64,000 nucleotides of DNA, taken from NCBI GenBank assembly GCA_022447185.1, contig JAKVAY010000042.1, positions 52,807 through 116,806 on the forward strand. The letters are read 5' to 3'. The translations under genes and the position numbers were made by a program. Under the pieces are notes generated by a model. That model was not told where the DNA came from, did not search any database, and was given only the letters and a program-made list of their open reading frames with translations. Source of the stretch: Fuerstiella sp. (GTDB taxonomy: Bacteria; Planctomycetota; Planctomycetia; Planctomycetales; Planctomycetaceae). Below, piece after piece: positions 54,719 to 63,129 of this stretch; position 1 is the stretch's first letter; the number at the start of each line of letters is the position of its first letter.

Positions 54719-55975
54719 TTACGGCAACTCCAGCGCCATGATTTCCTCACGGTTTCGGACGTATAACCGTTTGCCGTCAAGGGTCGGGCACGTCCAGGCA
54801 AGTCCGTCGAATAACTTCACGGTCGAATGAATGGTCACGTCATTTGGCGTCATTGTGGCAAGCATCAGTGTGCCGTCTTCCTGCAGGACGATGAATTTTC
54901 TGTCAGCGTAAATGCAGTTGGCTCGGCCCGGCTGTCGCTGTCGCCACAGGACTTCACCTGAATTGAGATCCATCGCGGTGAACAGAAGTGCGGTGAAATC
55001 GCCGCTGGTACCGTAAACCACATCGCCCACACGAATTACGTTGCTGTGATGCACGCGCATGTGCGTATTGTGCCAGACTTCTCGGACCGATGTTGCTGTG
55101 CCGTCGGTGTCAAGCTGCACGCAGCGACTGCCAATGCCGTAAGCCGCTGAGAAAAACAAACGGCCATCGTCGCTGCAGACCGGGGTACTGGAAACATAAC
55201 CACCTGCGATCGGATGTTTATGCTTCCACAGCATGTTTCCTGTCGCAGGATCAAATCCGGCAATGAGTGTATCTGCCACAACAACCAGCTGATCCTGACG
55301 TCCTACGCGAATCAGAATCGGTGATACATGTGAAATCGCAAAATCATGTCGTTGCCAGGCGATCGATCCATCACGAACTCGAAATGCAACCAGACCATGA
55401 TCGGCACCGCCAACCGGCAGGATGATAGTGTCTTCCCATGCGATCGGGCTGGCAGAATATCCTCGATACAGATTCGTTCCCTTCAGATCTCGCAAAAGAT
55501 CTCTTTTCCAGACGACTGCCCCGGTGTCAGTTGCAAGGCAGTGCAGGACGCCGGTGACTCCGACCGTACAAATGCGTTCTCCCGTAATCAGAGGTGTCGA
55601 CAGAGGTCCAGGGCCGAATTCTTCCACATTCGTCCCTGTCAGAAACTGAACGTTGTAATCATGATCCCAGATCGTTTCCCCTGTCTGAATATCCAGGGAG
55701 ACGATATGTTCCCGGTCATTGGCGCGATACATCGTGATGAGCTGCCTGCCGGTGACGACGATACTGGAGAATCCGTCGCCCAGGGACCTTCGCCACAATT
55801 GTTCGGGGCCCGATGTCGGCCACGTTGCCTTGAGATTGACATTCGGAACCTGGAAATCTCGCTGCGGTCCACCCCACTGAGGCCAGTCACCTCTGGCGTT
55901 GAATGAGATCACCAAGAAGACGAAGTACACGACACAATTCAGCAGCATCACATTCTGGTGCTGAGGGTGTTTCAT
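54719..55975 (-). CDS. Secreted PQQ-type beta-propeller protein
   Basis: A 418-residue protein with a signal peptide (LNCVVYFVFLVISFNARG) and the mature start DWPQWGGPQRDFQVP, nearly the same as the propeller at 5910-7199. Blades are marked by DIQTGETIWDHDY, DTGAVVWKRDL, RDGSIAWQRHD, ATGNMLWKHK and NSGEVLWRQRQ. The ATG at 55975 has AAGGAAAA just upstream; the open frame to 56068 is not used. The divergent neighbour is the candidate selenoprotein peroxiredoxin. The role is probably extracytoplasmic binding; enzymatic activity is not indicated. Confidence 0.85.
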   Translation of the reverse strand: MKHPQHQNVMLLNCVVYFVFLVISFNARGDWPQWGGPQRDFQVPNVNLKATWPTSGPEQLWRRSLGDGFSSIVVTGRQLITMYRANDREHIVSLDIQTGETIWDHDYNVQFLTGTNVEEFGPGPLSTPLITGERICTVGVTGVLHCLATDTGAVVWKRDLLRDLKGTNLYRGYSASPIAWEDTIILPVGGADHGLVAFRVRDGSIAWQRHDFAISHVSPILIRVGRQDQLVVVADTLIAGFDPATGNMLWKHKHPIAGGYVSSTPVCSDDGRLFFSAAYGIGSRCVQLDTDGTATSVREVWHNTHMRVHHSNVIRVGDVVYGTSGDFTALLFTAMDLNSGEVLWRQRQPGRANCIYADRKFIVLQEDGTLMLATMTPNDVTIHSTVKLFDGLAWTCPTLDGKRLYVRNREEIMALELP

Positions 55976-56238
55976 GATATTTTCCTTGGCATGTTTGCCG
56001 GTAAGCTTATGAGAATCAGAAACCCTGGAAGGGCAATGATTCTTACGGGGGGAACAGAACACCAGCAACTATGACGGACCGGTGTTTTGTTCCGGCCGTC
56101 TTCACACCGTTTTGCAGAACTACGACAGGATTTTGCGTTAGAGTCTGGCATACCGGATACAGCTTAGACAACAATGGGGACATCACACTCGCGCGGCACT
56201 CCTGCAGAGCCGCTTTACTGGTACGGGAGAATTCCGGG

Positions 56239-56772
56239 ATGAAACACTTGATGGCCTTTGGGCTTGTCACAACGTTGATGTTGGGAGGAATGAAGATGTG
56301 CAATGCGGCTGACTTGAAAGCGGGAGACGATGCTCCGCCTTTCGAACTCACAGGCAGTGACGGAAAAACCTACAGGCTTTCCGATTTTAAGGACAGCAAA
56401 GCGGTGGTGATCGCATGGTATCCCAAAGCATTTACCGGCGGATGAACGAAAGAATGTTTGTCGTTCCGTGAGAACGGCCGGGCCATTAAGGAATTCAAAG
56501 TCGCCTATTTCACCGCGAGTTGTGACAGTGTGGAAAAGAATACGGCGTTTGCAAAAGAACTGAAGCTGGATTACCCCATCCTCAGCGATCCTGGCAGAGA
56601 AGTCGCCAAAGCTTATGGCGTCGTCCACGAGGGGCGGAACTTTCCCGAAAGATGGACGTTTATCATTGGGGACGATGGAAAGCTCAAACACGTCGACAAA
56701 AAAGTGAACGCGGCCGGTCATGGCAAAGACATTGCCGCAAAGCTGGCTGAACTGAAGATTCCGAAGAATTAA
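56239..56772 (+). CDS. Exported peroxiredoxin, probable selenoprotein (Sec69 at TGA)
   Basis: A 177-residue peroxiredoxin if TGA at 56443-56445 is read as selenocysteine. A signal peptide (MKHLMAFGLVTTLMLGGMKM) precedes ADLKAGDDAPPFELTGSDGK, the AhpC/TSA-type start. The active site reads AWYPKAFTGG-U-TKECLSFRENG, with the TGA exactly at the peroxidatic cysteine and a possible resolving Cys73. The frame continues cleanly (DYPILSDPGREVAKAYGVVH, RWTFIIGDDGKLKHV) to TAA. Relatives with Cys here read GGCT. A hairpin fitting bacterial SECIS rules follows the TGA. GGGAG at 56225-56229 supports the start, and a strong terminator follows. The alternative is a nonsense mutation, less likely given its exact position. 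It would reduce peroxides in the periplasm. Confidence 0.85.
56453..56487 (+). promoter_or_regulatory. Candidate bacterial SECIS element
   Basis: Just downstream of the in-frame TGA, GTCGTTC (56460-56466) pairs with GAACGGC (56472-56478), with one G-T wobble, around the five-base loop CGTGA. AATG (56453-56456) can pair with CATT (56484-56487) below an internal loop. The apical loop begins 21 bases after the TGA and has G as its second base. Both fit published bacterial SECIS criteria (16-37 bases, G in the first two loop bases). Confidence 0.65.
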
Positions 56773-56790
56773 CAGGAAAACCGGAATTGA

Positions 56791-56827
56791 CGTCCCGGAC
56801 GGCATATCAGGTCCGGGACGTTTTTTT
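56791..56827 (+). terminator. Strong intrinsic terminator
   Basis: CGTCCCGGAC (56791-56800) pairs perfectly with GTCCGGGACG (56811-56820) around a ten-base loop, followed by seven T. It lies 18 bases after the peroxiredoxin stop, which also shows the downstream reading frame is part of the transcribed gene. Confidence 0.93.
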
Positions 56828-57423
56828 GACGAATCGCCGAATACAACGACTGTCAACGGCATGTTTCACGTGGTCATCTGACTCCGGGATAACTGCCAAC
56901 TGTCGGACCAATGCTCAGCGATAAGCTCACACGATCGAACATTGGTTTCCTCTCAGTGGGGACCCGCCCACATTTTCCGCCACGACGCAGGTGCCGACCG
57001 GTCCGGTGGGCACCTGAAGGTATATTGATCTCAGGCCTGCATCCCCGATGCGAAATACGCAGGTTGTGTGTTCAGTGGCAGCTCTCTTTGATCTTAGTCA
57101 TCCGACTATTTTCGGCGCAGCAGTTGTTCTATCGAGATCCCAAGTGATGACTGGCAGGGATTGACCGGTTTTCCGGCGATGCAATACACTGGCAGCTTCG
57201 GGACTTAGGGCGGTTCAGTCACGGTCAGCAAGCCGAAGCTGGCTGCCGTGTTGACAGCGACATCCCTGTCCGGAGTTCACTGAGGTGTGCTGCTGGCCTG
57301 GTCTCTGTTCAACCGGACGTACTGGCGGACCTGAGTTGCATACACTCAATAAGTTGGTCGCTGACACCGGGCCAGGCCGCATCAACCTGTGCGTTCAAAG
57401 GTGAAACGAAGGCAACACGACAC
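56828..57423. other. Intergenic region upstream of secA with an inverted repeat
   Basis: A 596-base gap. CAGGTGCC (56988-56995) pairs with GGCACCTG (57009-57016), and ACCGG/CCGGT pair inside it, giving a long hairpin without a T tract. It could be a regulator site or RNA structure. No protein-like open frame is seen, and the secA promoter should be here. Confidence 0.4.
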
Positions 57424-60400
57424 ATGGAACTGCTCGAAAAGGTTGGCGACTTCTTTACAGCTGCCACCACGAAATTCGAACGCGGCATTACGAGTCTGTT
57501 TGGGTCGTCGAATGAGCGTCGCATCAAGCAGGTGGGCTTTATACGCGATAAGCAGGGGAATACCTCTGTGGCTCCCGGGTCGTTGCTGGATCGGGTTGCT
57601 TCACTCGAACCTGAATGGCAAAAGAAGTCAAATGACGAGCTCAAACAGACAGCGAGTCTGTTTCGAGCCCGCCTTCGTGCCGGGGAGACACTCGATGATC
57701 TGATGCCCGAAGCCTTTGCGGCCGTCCGGGAATCCGGAGTCCGGTTTTTGAAGATGCGGCACTACGATGTGCAGATCCTCGGAGGCTACGTTCTGCACAA
57801 CGGCATGATTTCTGAGATGGTGACCGGTGAAGGTAAGACGCTGGTGGCCACCTTGTCAGCATTTCTTAATGCACTCGCCGGTAAAGTTCACGTTGTCACA
57901 GTGAATGACTATCTCGCCCGGCGCGATATGGAATGGATGGGACCTGTTCATCTGAATCTTGGACTGACGATCGGAGCGATTCAGTCCGAGATGGGACCTC
58001 AGGAACGTCAAAAACACTACGCGTGTGACATCACCTACGGTACGAGTAACCAGTTTGGCTTCGACTACCTGCGTGACAACATGAAGCCTCACAGTAGTCT
58101 ACAGGTTCAGGGGCCTCTTGATTACGCCATCGTCGACGAAATTGACAATATCCTGATCGATGAAGCACGAACTCCACTGATCATTTCCGGTCCCGCTCAC
58201 GACAATCTGGACAAGTACCCCAAAGCAAACTCAATCGCGAAACAACTTCGTCGCGACGTGGACTTTGAAGTCAAGGAAAAGGAACACACCTGTCACCTGA
58301 CCGAAGAGGGCGTGCGTCGTGCGGAAGAACTGGCGGGTGTCGAAAGTTTTTATACCGCAGGCAATATGGAATGGCCACATCTGCTGGATAATGCCCTTCG
58401 CGCGCATCACCTGTTCAAACGTGACGTGACGTACGTGGTGGAACGAAACGAAATCGTCATTGTCGATGAGAACACCGGCCGGAAAATGGAAGGTCGCCAG
58501 TGGAGCGACGGTCTGCATCAGGCCGTTGAAGCCAAGGAAGGTGTGAAGGTCAAGGAAGAGTCACAGACGCTCGCCACGATCACTCTGCAGAATTATTTCA
58601 GGCTTTATAAAAAGCTGGCTGGTATGACCGGCACGGCTATGACCGAAGCAGAAGAGTTCTGGAAGATCTACCAGCTGGATGTTGTTGCGATTCCCCCCAA
58701 CCGACACATGAAAAGGATCAACTACCCGGACAATATCTACGGTACCGACAAGGAAAAATGGGGAGCTGTCGTCGAGGAAATTGAAGAACATCACCAGATC
58801 GGTCGGCCTGTACTGGTGGGGACGACTTCCATTGAGACATCTGAACTCGTTAGCGGCAGGCTGACTCGACGCGGTGTCAAACACAACGTATTGAACGCGA
58901 AACAGCATCAGCGTGAAGCTGAAATCGTTGCTCAGGCCGGGCGAAAAGGGGCTGTTACCATTGCGACCAATATGGCTGGACGTGGAACCGACATTATTCT
59001 GGGTGGGAACCCGGAACACACTGCGTGGGAAGAACTCAGCAGGACCTATGAATCTCGTCTGGATGTGCCGAAATCAGAATGGGATGAGCTAACCGAAAAA
59101 ATCGCAGAACGCGAAGGCATGAAGAAGGAAGCCGAAGAAGTTCTGGAGCTCGGTGGCCTGCATGTCGTGGGAACCGAACGACATGATTCGCGACGGATCG
59201 ATCTCCAGCTTCGTGGTCGTTCCGGACGTCAGGGTGATGCCGGCTCCAGCCGATTCTTCATTTCACTCGACGACAAACTGATGCGTCTGTTTGCCGGTGA
59301 TTTCGTCAAAAAAATTATGCGAGCGGCGGGACTGACGGATGGTGAGCCAATTACCAGTCCGATGGTCACGCGACGAGTCGAAGGAGCACAAAAGAAGATC
59401 GAAGAACGTCATTTCGACCAGCGCAAGAATCTGCTGGAATATGACGAAGTGATGGATGAACAGCGTAAACGCACGTATTCCTGGCGCCAAAGAATTCTGG
59501 ACGGCGCCGACTGCCGCGGTCAGTTTATCGAAATGATGGACGACCAGATTGTGAAAATGGTTGAAGAATTTCTGGGAAGTGGTTACCGCGAGAGCTCAAT
59601 CGCAGCCTGGGCAGATCAAAGACTGCACCTGGAACTGGATGGTTCAGATGTCCGTGGAATGACGAGAGAACAGCTGGACAGTTACCTGAAGTCGGAAGCC
59701 GAGCGACAGGCCGATGCTCTGATTATGGATCAGCTGGAAATCAACCTGCCCGATGATGAAGAACTTCACAGCCAGTGGAACTGGCTGGCGATGTCGAAAT
59801 GGGCAAACCATCAGTATGGTCTGAATCTGAACGAACGTGATCTTAAGAAAGCCGGCCGCGATGCGTTGCATGAATATGTTTACGAGCAGGCCTGCAAATC
59901 GTTTGAACGCTGGGAACTGAAGGATCTGGACGACCTGCTGGATCCTGCATTTGAAGTGAAATCACTTTGTGGCTGGGCCTCCCATCACTTCACTCTTTCA
60001 CTCGATGCTGATGAATTGAACAAAATGGAGCCGCCGGAGATCGAAGAGTTGCTCCGAAAAATGGTTCGGGAACGATACGACGAAAAGGAAGTGTCCTTTC
60101 CGGTCAGCGTTGGTCTTAGCAAGTTCCTGTCCGGTGATGGTCAGCGCGGCGAAAAATACAATCGTGAATCACTGGCGCGATGGGCCAGTACGCGTTTCAA
60201 ACGGAACTTTGATCCAGAGCAGTGGTCATCTATGTCCAGTGATCAAATTGAAGAAGTGATGCTGGAGACAAGTCGTGATTACCTGAAAGCGCGACCGGAT
60301 TCCCGTCATGTTGAGGCTAAAGTGCTGGAGTTACTGCCGGACTCGGAAAACGAATCTGCGGTGGTGACAAATGAACAGGCCCAGGCCGTCGCAAAGTGGG

Positions 60401-60954
60401 CGTCGAAAGACATCAACTGGACTGTGGATGTTGAAAAGATTCAGGAACTGAAGCCGGCTGATGCCCGGGCAGAGTTTCTGCAGGGAATCCAACGGACGTT
60501 TCGTCCTGAGATGCAGCAGACAGAGCGTTCGATTTTGCTGGAGTTCATCGATACGGCCTGGAAAGACCATCTGTACTTCATGGGGCACCTGAAGCAGGGC
60601 GTCAGTTTTGCAGGTTACGCACAAAAAGATCCGAAAACGGAATACAAACGCGAAGGCCGAAAAGCGTACAACGCCATGTGGGAGCGTGTTGCGGAGCAAG
60701 CCACTCAGATGATCTTTCGTCTGGAGCAGGAGAGTCCGGCATTTGTGGGTTCTCTTTGGGAGGTCACTGCCACACAACACGATATTGCACCTCCGGATGA
60801 GGAGTCCGGTGACCAGTATGAAAACAGCGGTCCCGAACCTGGCGAACCAGACAAAGCGGTCGACCCTATCGTGAACAAGACCCCTAAGGTTGGCCGTAAC
60901 GACCCCTGTCCGTGTCAGAGTGGCAAGAAGTACAAAAAATGCTGCGGAAGATAA
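57424..60954 (+). CDS. secA: Preprotein translocase ATPase SecA, long form
   Basis: A 1176-residue SecA, about 270 longer than the E. coli protein. It drives protein export through SecYEG. Walker A is MVTGEGKTLVA near residue 132; the DEAD-like box is VDEIDNILIDEARTPLIISG near 238. TNMAGRGTDIILGGNPEHT and LHVVGTERHDSRRIDLQLRG with SGRQGD complete the helicase core. The end is a zinc-binding SEC-C motif, GRNDPCPCQSGKKYKKCCGR. The extra length lies between about residues 725 and 1000 and consists of repeats with a Trp-Ala pair (W729, W792, W851, W920, W992), followed by the usual LEFIDTAWKDHLYFMGHLKQ segment. The start has GAAGG upstream. The waaA gene follows after 63 bases. Confidence 0.95.
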   Translation: MELLEKVGDFFTAATTKFERGITSLFGSSNERRIKQVGFIRDKQGNTSVAPGSLLDRVASLEPEWQKKSNDELKQTASLFRARLRAGETLDDLMPEAFAAVRESGVRFLKMRHYDVQILGGYVLHNGMISEMVTGEGKTLVATLSAFLNALAGKVHVVTVNDYLARRDMEWMGPVHLNLGLTIGAIQSEMGPQERQKHYACDITYGTSNQFGFDYLRDNMKPHSSLQVQGPLDYAIVDEIDNILIDEARTPLIISGPAHDNLDKYPKANSIAKQLRRDVDFEVKEKEHTCHLTEEGVRRAEELAGVESFYTAGNMEWPHLLDNALRAHHLFKRDVTYVVERNEIVIVDENTGRKMEGRQWSDGLHQAVEAKEGVKVKEESQTLATITLQNYFRLYKKLAGMTGTAMTEAEEFWKIYQLDVVAIPPNRHMKRINYPDNIYGTDKEKWGAVVEEIEEHHQIGRPVLVGTTSIETSELVSGRLTRRGVKHNVLNAKQHQREAEIVAQAGRKGAVTIATNMAGRGTDIILGGNPEHTAWEELSRTYESRLDVPKSEWDELTEKIAEREGMKKEAEEVLELGGLHVVGTERHDSRRIDLQLRGRSGRQGDAGSSRFFISLDDKLMRLFAGDFVKKIMRAAGLTDGEPITSPMVTRRVEGAQKKIEERHFDQRKNLLEYDEVMDEQRKRTYSWRQRILDGADCRGQFIEMMDDQIVKMVEEFLGSGYRESSIAAWADQRLHLELDGSDVRGMTREQLDSYLKSEAERQADALIMDQLEINLPDDEELHSQWNWLAMSKWANHQYGLNLNERDLKKAGRDALHEYVYEQACKSFERWELKDLDDLLDPAFEVKSLCGWASHHFTLSLDADELNKMEPPEIEELLRKMVRERYDEKEVSFPVSVGLSKFLSGDGQRGEKYNRESLARWASTRFKRNFDPEQWSSMSSDQIEEVMLETSRDYLKARPDSRHVEAKVLELLPDSENESAVVTNEQAQAVAKWASKDINWTVDVEKIQELKPADARAEFLQGIQRTFRPEMQQTERSILLEFIDTAWKDHLYFMGHLKQGVSFAGYAQKDPKTEYKREGRKAYNAMWERVAEQATQMIFRLEQESPAFVGSLWEVTATQHDIAPPDEESGDQYENSGPEPGEPDKAVDPIVNKTPKVGRNDPCPCQSGKKYKKCCGR

Positions 60955-61017
60955 ATGGGACCAGGCGGGGACATCCGTCTGATCCGGTGTCATTAGTTTC
61001 ACCGTGAATGGATTCGC

Positions 61018-62334
61018 ATGACCTGGCTGCTCAACATTGTTTATGCCGGTCTGCTTACGCTTCTGACGCCTCTCATTGTGTGGCGAATGTTGCGGCACGG
61101 TCGATACCGTCGCGGACTGACGCAAAAACTGTTCGGTCGACTGCCGAAACTCAAAGGACCACAACCAGTGGTCTGGTTTCATGCCGTCAGTGTTGGAGAG
61201 GTACTTCAGCTCGAAAAAATCGTTGCTGATTTTCGTAACGCAACTCAGAACCGTTATCGAATTCTGATTACAACATCGACCGACAGTGGTTATGACCTGG
61301 CAGTGGAACGATTTTCTGAATGTACTGTCGGTTGGTTCCCGCTCGATTTTTCATGGGCCGTCAACCAGGCACTGGACCGTGTGCAGCCGGACTTACTGGT
61401 GCTGGCGGAGCTTGAATTCTGGCCCGGATTCCTGAGCGCCTGCCGTCGACGAAAAATAAAAACGGCAGTGATCAACGCTCGTATGAGCGACCGCAGCTGT
61501 CGTGGTTATTCACGAGCGACCTGGCTGATTCAGCCAGTGTTGCGCCATTTCTCGGTCGTGGCAGCTCAAACAGAAGAATATGCGGAACGATTGATCGCTC
61601 TTGGAACACGACCCGAATGCACAGTGGTGACCGGATCCGTGAAGTTTGACGGGGTCAACACAGATCGATCGAACGCAGCCACGCTCGCACTTCGGAACCT
61701 GTTTTGCCTCAATGATACAGACACAGTTTTGATTGCCGGCAGCACACAGTCTCCTGAGGAGGAAATGGTAATTGACGCGTGGAGAAAGTTGCGATCGGAC
61801 GTTCCGGGATTGCGACTGATCCTGGTGCCTCGGCATCAGGAGCGATTCAAGACTGTTGGGGCATTGCTGTCTCGCAGAAATCTTAATTACGTTCGTCGCA
61901 CATCACTTGATGATTCGTTACCGCGTGTACCGCGGGATGCTGTGATTCTGCTCGACACGATTGGGGAACTTGGAGCCTGCTGGGGTCTGAGCGATGTTGC
62001 ATTTGTCGGCGGCAGTTTTGGAACGCGTGGTGGACAGAATATGCTGGAACCGGCGGCCTACGGTTCTGCTGTGTTGTTTGGCCCAAATACGTGGAATTTT
62101 CGGGAGATCGTGCGACGGCTGCTTTCCAGTGACGCTGCCATCGAGATCACTTCCGCCAGTGAGTTTGAGACCCAGCTCGGGCAATTGTTGACGGACGTTC
62201 GCCGCAGAATGGAACTGGGGGCGGCGGCCCGCCAGTTGGTTCTTTCGCAGAAAGGGGCAATCCCACACACCGTGCGTCTGCTCCTGCAGACGCTCGAGGG
62301 GCCAGAGCAAGACGGTCATTGTGTGGCTGCCTGA
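61018..62334 (+). CDS. waaA: 3-deoxy-D-manno-octulosonic acid (Kdo) transferase
   Basis: A 438-residue glycosyltransferase of the WaaA/KdtA family, adding Kdo to lipid A precursor at the inner membrane. An N-terminal membrane helix (WLLNIVYAGLLTLLTPLIVW) precedes VVWFHAVSVGEVLQLEKIV with the conserved Glu, YRILITTSTDSGYDLA, LLVLAELEFWPGFLSACRRR, VINARMSDRS, VTGSVKFDG and VAFVGGSFGTRGGQNMLEPA. All are family hallmarks. It lies 63 bases after secA, possibly in one transcript. With the lptD-like gene it argues for lipopolysaccharide. Confidence 0.94.
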   Translation: MTWLLNIVYAGLLTLLTPLIVWRMLRHGRYRRGLTQKLFGRLPKLKGPQPVVWFHAVSVGEVLQLEKIVADFRNATQNRYRILITTSTDSGYDLAVERFSECTVGWFPLDFSWAVNQALDRVQPDLLVLAELEFWPGFLSACRRRKIKTAVINARMSDRSCRGYSRATWLIQPVLRHFSVVAAQTEEYAERLIALGTRPECTVVTGSVKFDGVNTDRSNAATLALRNLFCLNDTDTVLIAGSTQSPEEEMVIDAWRKLRSDVPGLRLILVPRHQERFKTVGALLSRRNLNYVRRTSLDDSLPRVPRDAVILLDTIGELGACWGLSDVAFVGGSFGTRGGQNMLEPAAYGSAVLFGPNTWNFREIVRRLLSSDAAIEITSASEFETQLGQLLTDVRRRMELGAAARQLVLSQKGAIPHTVRLLLQTLEGPEQDGHCVAA

Positions 62335-63129
62335 TGCAACAATGAGTCACCAACTGATGCCGGTCGACAGACTCAAATTCAAAGCATGTCAGGCGACCGG
62401 GTATCGTCGGCCGAAGTTCTGTCGGAATCCTGGTTTGGCGTGGTTTTTTCGGTGTTGGGTGTCTGTGTTATTGATTGAGGTCAGGCACTTGGCCGATGAG
62501 CGTTGCGCGCTCCCGGGAGCAGAGTTGAGACTCAACGTGGCTCGCAAGTTTCTCTGATTCGCTGCTTCTTCGAATCATTCGAGCTTTTCACATAAGCTGT
62601 AGCCAGTGCGTTGGGCCATGCAGCCTTCTCATTGTCTGTTTCCGAGACGATTGGTGCTGCCAGTTTGAGAGATTCTTTGTCGTCAGGAGGTTCGAATTCG
62701 AATCAGGGCGGATCGCTCATCTGATGACCAGCGGTGGGGAGCAGATTACTCGCGCAGATGTTCACCTGGCCGTGGGGGTCCCAGACTTTTTGAGCAACTG
62801 ACAAATCTTAAATTGACTTTGAACTTTACTCGTGTGACAGTCATCGGGACAAAACGCGAATGAACAGAGTTGGATGCACAGAGTGATCTGCTATGGTAGA
62901 TGTTTCTACTGTAAAATTGGTATTTCACGGCGATCTATTGCCGTCAGTTTCCGTTCGCTTCGAAGGCGACGGGATACAATGATGCTGCAGTCGCCGACGA
63001 ACTTTCATTTGCATGACAATTCCCGCTTCAGGGCATCAGTGCAATTGGAAACAACCGGCGTAAGAATGTCGGTGGCAGGCTCTCAACCACGGACTGTTCT
63101 TGTCTCTTATTTCTCAGAAAGCAGGAAAT
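62335..63129. other. Long intergenic region
   Basis: A 795-base gap between waaA and the MBL-fold gene. Small frames on both strands (for example 62321-62557 and 62874-63212) overlap real genes or lack domains. A short hairpin, GTAGA/TCTAC, lies near 62895. Nothing else could be supported. Confidence 0.4.

Noticed and set aside
56443..56445. TGA in the peroxiredoxin as a simple nonsense mutation or sequencing error
   Set aside because: It falls precisely on the catalytic cysteine codon, both sides are fully conserved in one frame, and a SECIS-like hairpin follows. It remains the main alternative until Sec genes are checked.
60331..61182. 283-codon minus-strand frame opposite the secA end and waaA start
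   Set aside because: Both plus-strand genes carry unmistakable family motifs through this region.
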